A DNA stretch of 64,000 bases from Alkalihalophilus marmarensis DSM 21297. GTDB taxonomy: Bacteria; Bacillota; Bacilli; Bacillales; Bacillaceae_D. Positions 61,069-64,000 of the stretch are shown in pieces. The stretch lies in NCBI RefSeq assembly GCF_000474275.2, contig NZ_ATAE01000032.1, positions 49,197 to 113,196 on the forward strand, in the 5' to 3' direction. Made by a program: the position numbers and the translations under genes. How positions within the stretch are numbered: position 1 is the first letter of the stretch; the number at the start of each line of letters is the position of its first letter. Under the pieces are notes generated by a model. That model had not been told where the DNA came from, ran no database searches, and worked only from the letters and a program-made list of their open reading frames with translations.

Positions 61069-63354
61069 ATGAATATAGTGACATCAAACACAGGCTATCC
61101 ACGCATTGGGGAAAATAGAGAATGGAAACATATATTAGAAAAGTATTGGACAAAGAAAATAACAAGAGTGGCATTTGAACTTGAAATGAAACAGCTTCGC
61201 ATTAATTATTTAAAAAAACAGCGAAGTAAAGGTATTGAACTTATTCCAATCGGTGATTTTAGCTACTATGATCAAGTTCTTGATACAGCTGTAATGTTCG
61301 GGCTTATCCCAGAGAGGTTTCAATCGATGGAAGAAGCTTCTCTTGAACAATATTTTGCAATTGCCCGCGGAACGGATGAACATGTTGCTTCTGAAATGAC
61401 CAAATGGTTTAACACGAACTACCACTATATTGTTCCAGAATTACAAGACGCAACACCAAAACTAACGCATAATAGACTGTTAGATTTATTTAACGAAGCC
61501 AGATATGAGCTGGGCATTAAAGGGAAGCCAGTCATCTTAGGTCCGGTTACATTAATCGCCTTATCAAAAGGATACGAAAACAGTGAATTTAAAGAAAAAG
61601 TAGCTGAACTTATCCCTCATTACATCAAAGCGTTCCAAGAATTAGCCGAAGCGGGAGCCGAATGGATCCAAATTGATGAACCGATTCTTGTTCAAGATAT
61701 CGACCAGCCTACAATTGAGGTTTTTCAAGAAGTGTATAGTCGCTTTAATAAGGAGCTGCCAGAGGTAAAACTTCTTTTACAGACATATTACGGCTCGGTT
61801 GAACGCTATGAAGAAGTGATTCAATTACCTGTAGATGGTATCGGACTTGATTTCGTCCACGATAAAGGATCCAACCTAGAGAAATTAAGATCCTCTGGGT
61901 TTCCTAGTGATAAGCTGTTAGCATGCGGAGTCATTGATGGCCGCAGCATTTGGAAAAGCAACCTGTTAGATAAACAAGATCAAGTAGCAAAAATTACATC
62001 CTACATCCAGCCAAGCCAATTGATCATTCAGCCTTCATGCTCATTGCTTCATGTACCTGTTACGACGGCTAATGAGAAGTCGCTGCCAGAGCAATTAGTT
62101 GACGCTCTTGCCTTTGCTGATGAAAAGCTAAAGGAAGTAGTCTTGCTTAGTGGGTCACTCAAATCTCCTGAGAAAAAAGATGAACTACGAGCTTACAGTT
62201 GTGCTATCACTGAGTTTCATAAAGATACAGGCAGAGTTCATACAGATGTGCAAAGAAAGCTTTCTCAATTAAACGAATTAACAGCAACAAGAACTTCTTT
62301 TGAAGTAAGAAAAGAACAACAGAAGAAAAAGTGGCAGCTTCCTCCCCTGCCTACTACAACCATCGGAAGCTTTCCACAAACGAAAGAAGTAAGAGCTGCC
62401 CGCTTAAAGTTTAAAAAAGGCTCTTTGTCTGAGGCCGATTATGAAACATTTATTCAAGAAGAAATCCAAAAGTGGGTAAACATTCAAGAAGAACTTCAGC
62501 TTGATGTTTTTGTTCATGGAGAATTTGAACGCACAGATATGGTCGAATTTTTCGGTCAACGCTTAAATGGTATGGAAGTCACTACAAACGGCTGGGTGCA
62601 ATCTTATGGTTCTCGTTGTGTTAAGCCACCTATTATTGCGGCCGATATCTCTTTTGACCAACCGATGACATTAAAGGAAACTCTGTATGCGAAGTCATTG
62701 ACTACAAAGCCAATGAAAGGGATGCTGACCGGACCCGTTACGATTTTAAATTGGTCGTTTGAACGAGATGACATCTCACTTAGAGAAATGCTCAATCAGC
62801 TTGCCTTAGCCATACAAGAAGAAATCCGTCAGCTAGAAGCAAACGGTATCGAAATGATCCAAGTAGATGAGCCTGCACTGCGCGAGGGGCTGCCACTCAA
62901 AGAAGATGAAAGAGCTGATTATTTAGCAAATGCTACTTATGCATTTAGGCTCGCCACAAGCAGCGTAGAGCCTACGACTCAAATTCATACACATATGTGT
63001 TATTCCGAGTTTGATGAAATTATTGAAACGATTGATGCACTTGATGCCGATGTCATTTCAATCGAAGCTTCAAGGAGCCACGGAGAAATGATCCATACAT
63101 TTGAACGGTATGAATATCAAAAGGATATCGGTCTTGGGGTGTATGATATTCACAGTCCGCGTATCCCTAGTAAAATAGAAATGAAAAGAAATCTTGAGAG
63201 GGCGCTTCGTGTACTTAATCACGAACAATTCTGGGTTAATCCTGATTGCGGCTTAAAAACAAGAACAACAGAAGAAACGATTGATGCTTTAAAAGTTATG
63301 GTAAAAGCGGCTGAAGAAGTACGTACGAATTTACAGGTGGGGACCTCAAAATGA
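61069..63354 (+). CDS. metE: Cobalamin-independent methionine synthase MetE
   Basis: Zinc enzyme of 761 aa transferring methyl from 5-methyltetrahydrofolate (polyglutamate) to homocysteine. Duplicated barrel: N-terminal TSNTGYPRIGENREWK, WIQIDEPILVQD; C-terminal TTIGSFPQTKEVRAAR, VHGEFERTDMVEFFG, IQVDEPALREG, THMCYSEF (zinc His/Cys) and NPDCGLKTR (zinc Cys). GGAGGG lies 8-9 bases before ATG 61069. Expression is gated by the upstream cobalamin riboswitch. Its stop overlaps the thioesterase start (ATGA). Confidence 0.97.
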   Translation: MNIVTSNTGYPRIGENREWKHILEKYWTKKITRVAFELEMKQLRINYLKKQRSKGIELIPIGDFSYYDQVLDTAVMFGLIPERFQSMEEASLEQYFAIARGTDEHVASEMTKWFNTNYHYIVPELQDATPKLTHNRLLDLFNEARYELGIKGKPVILGPVTLIALSKGYENSEFKEKVAELIPHYIKAFQELAEAGAEWIQIDEPILVQDIDQPTIEVFQEVYSRFNKELPEVKLLLQTYYGSVERYEEVIQLPVDGIGLDFVHDKGSNLEKLRSSGFPSDKLLACGVIDGRSIWKSNLLDKQDQVAKITSYIQPSQLIIQPSCSLLHVPVTTANEKSLPEQLVDALAFADEKLKEVVLLSGSLKSPEKKDELRAYSCAITEFHKDTGRVHTDVQRKLSQLNELTATRTSFEVRKEQQKKKWQLPPLPTTTIGSFPQTKEVRAARLKFKKGSLSEADYETFIQEEIQKWVNIQEELQLDVFVHGEFERTDMVEFFGQRLNGMEVTTNGWVQSYGSRCVKPPIIAADISFDQPMTLKETLYAKSLTTKPMKGMLTGPVTILNWSFERDDISLREMLNQLALAIQEEIRQLEANGIEMIQVDEPALREGLPLKEDERADYLANATYAFRLATSSVEPTTQIHTHMCYSEFDEIIETIDALDADVISIEASRSHGEMIHTFERYEYQKDIGLGVYDIHSPRIPSKIEMKRNLERALRVLNHEQFWVNPDCGLKTRTTEETIDALKVMVKAAEEVRTNLQVGTSK

Positions 63355-63824
63355 CGACATCACACCCTACTAGTTATTCGAGAACGATTCAAACAAGACT
63401 CGTTCTTCCGCCCGACACGAATCACCTTAAGACGATCTTTGGAGGACAAGTTCTTTCCTATATAGATGAAATTGCGGCAATCACCGCGATGAAACATGCA
63501 GGAAGTGTTGTTGTGACAGCTTCAATCGACTCCGTTGACTTCCTCTCATCAGCTACAGTCGGTGATGTATTAGAGCTTGAATCCTTTATTACTTCAACAG
63601 GCCGTACATCAATGGAAGTGTTCGTAAAAGTACATTCTACTAACCTTTTAACAGGAGTGAAAACGTTAACGACCAAGTCCTTTTTGACCATGGTGGCTGT
63701 AGATGACCAGAAGAAACCCTTGCCTGTCGCTAGCATCCTTCCTGAAACGGATGAGGAGAAACAGCTCTTCAAAACAGCAGCTGCAAGAAAAGATAATCGA
63801 TTGAAACGAGCAATGCTTCATTAA
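63351..63824 (+). CDS. Acyl-CoA thioesterase (YkhA-like, hotdog fold)
   Basis: Hotdog-fold thioesterase of 157 aa. LVLPPDTNHLKTIFGGQVLSYIDEIAAITAMKHAG contains the conserved N/G loop and helix; SIDSVDFLSSATVGDVLELE follows. It hydrolyses acyl-CoA of undefined chain length. It is coupled to metE by a 4-base ATGA overlap, which places it under the same riboswitch-controlled transcript; no metabolic reason is evident. GGTGGGG lies upstream. Confidence 0.9.
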   Translation: MTTSHPTSYSRTIQTRLVLPPDTNHLKTIFGGQVLSYIDEIAAITAMKHAGSVVVTASIDSVDFLSSATVGDVLELESFITSTGRTSMEVFVKVHSTNLLTGVKTLTTKSFLTMVAVDDQKKPLPVASILPETDEEKQLFKTAAARKDNRLKRAMLH

Positions 63825-63895
63825 ATGAAGAGAGGCATAGAGAGGAAGAGTTAGATTAGAATTGCGAACGGAATGATATGAGATTGGATATTAGC

Positions 63896-63930
63896 CGCTC
63901 CTGAAATATACTACGCTTTCCGCAGGGAGC
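63896..63930. repeat. Partial copy of the dispersed repeat
   Basis: CCGCTCCTGAAATATAC... through CAGGGAGC matches the left part of the 23536-23640 element with 3 mismatches over 29 bp. The right half is absent. The remaining 176 bp to the window end hold no gene. Confidence 0.7.
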
Positions 63931-64000
63931 AATTTAGTAATGGTTTAAAAGCTATTAAACATTAAGTGTCTCAAAGAAGGGTTATAGCATAGTCTTCGCT

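Noticed and set aside
60888..61091. Minus-strand ORF across the metE leader
   Set aside because: Antisense to riboswitch terminator and start region; no ribosome site.

Overview
The window looks like a chromosomal segment of a low-to-moderate G+C, aerobic, spore-former-type Bacillaceae. Gram-positive lipoprotein signals, strong AGGAGG-type ribosome binding sites, Zur, PhoP, RocR and SigL (sigma-54) type sites, IDEAL-domain and YisL proteins, and very acidic stretches after the lipobox of the extracellular binding proteins together suggest an alkaliphilic Bacillus relative (Alkalihalobacillus/Shouchella-like). This assignment is inference. No rRNA, tRNA, CRISPR array, phage or transposase was seen.

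Layout. 1-1048: 3' part of a GSA-type aminotransferase, divergent from a hypothetical lipoprotein across a palindrome-rich spacer. 2067-9902 (all minus): a TAXI-TRAP transporter operon (binding lipoprotein, DUF1850 lipoprotein, fused permease, atypical SDR) behind a sigma-54 promoter, preceded by a histidine kinase and an NtrC-family regulator that probably control it. 10054-13785: B12-binding radical SAM protein, NfrA-type flavin reductase, EAL protein. 13954-22106 (minus): propionyl-CoA/methylmalonyl-CoA operon (TetR regulator, biotin carrier, carboxyltransferase, MutA, MutB, MeaB). 22281-29982: assorted small transcription units, including a Zur-controlled divergent pair (COG0523 metallochaperone and flavoprotein), an FhuF-like protein, and a DUF3006/metallo-beta-lactamase pair. 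30098-33062: cheA-cheW-cheY. 33311-35918: a GGDEF-EAL protein and a HAD hydrolase. 36144-39578: phosphonate-type ABC transporter. 39615-46368: an AddAB-like helicase-nuclease pair with a GNAT gene. 47463-53824: arginine and proline catabolism (rocF, rocD, rocR, proline dehydrogenase, P5C dehydrogenase) with two sigma-54 promoters and RocR-type dyads. 54026-58508: pstSCAB-phoU behind PhoP boxes. 58730-63824: chemoreceptor, then a cobalamin riboswitch with a possible leader peptide, metE and a thioesterase.

How it fits together. Nitrogen and carbon scavenging from arginine, proline and a TRAP substrate is wired through sigma-54. Phosphate and possibly phosphonate uptake are wired through PhoP. 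Zinc homeostasis is wired through Zur. Cobalamin recurs: methylmalonyl-CoA mutase and the radical SAM protein use B12, while the riboswitch shuts off B12-independent MetE when B12 is present. Motility output (CheAWY, MCP) and c-di-GMP turnover (EAL, GGDEF-EAL) are also present. The least explained items are the 11-codon ORF after the riboswitch, the flavoprotein under Zur control, the shortened AddAB pair, and the repeated ATGAAA/TTTCAT palindromes near the left edge.
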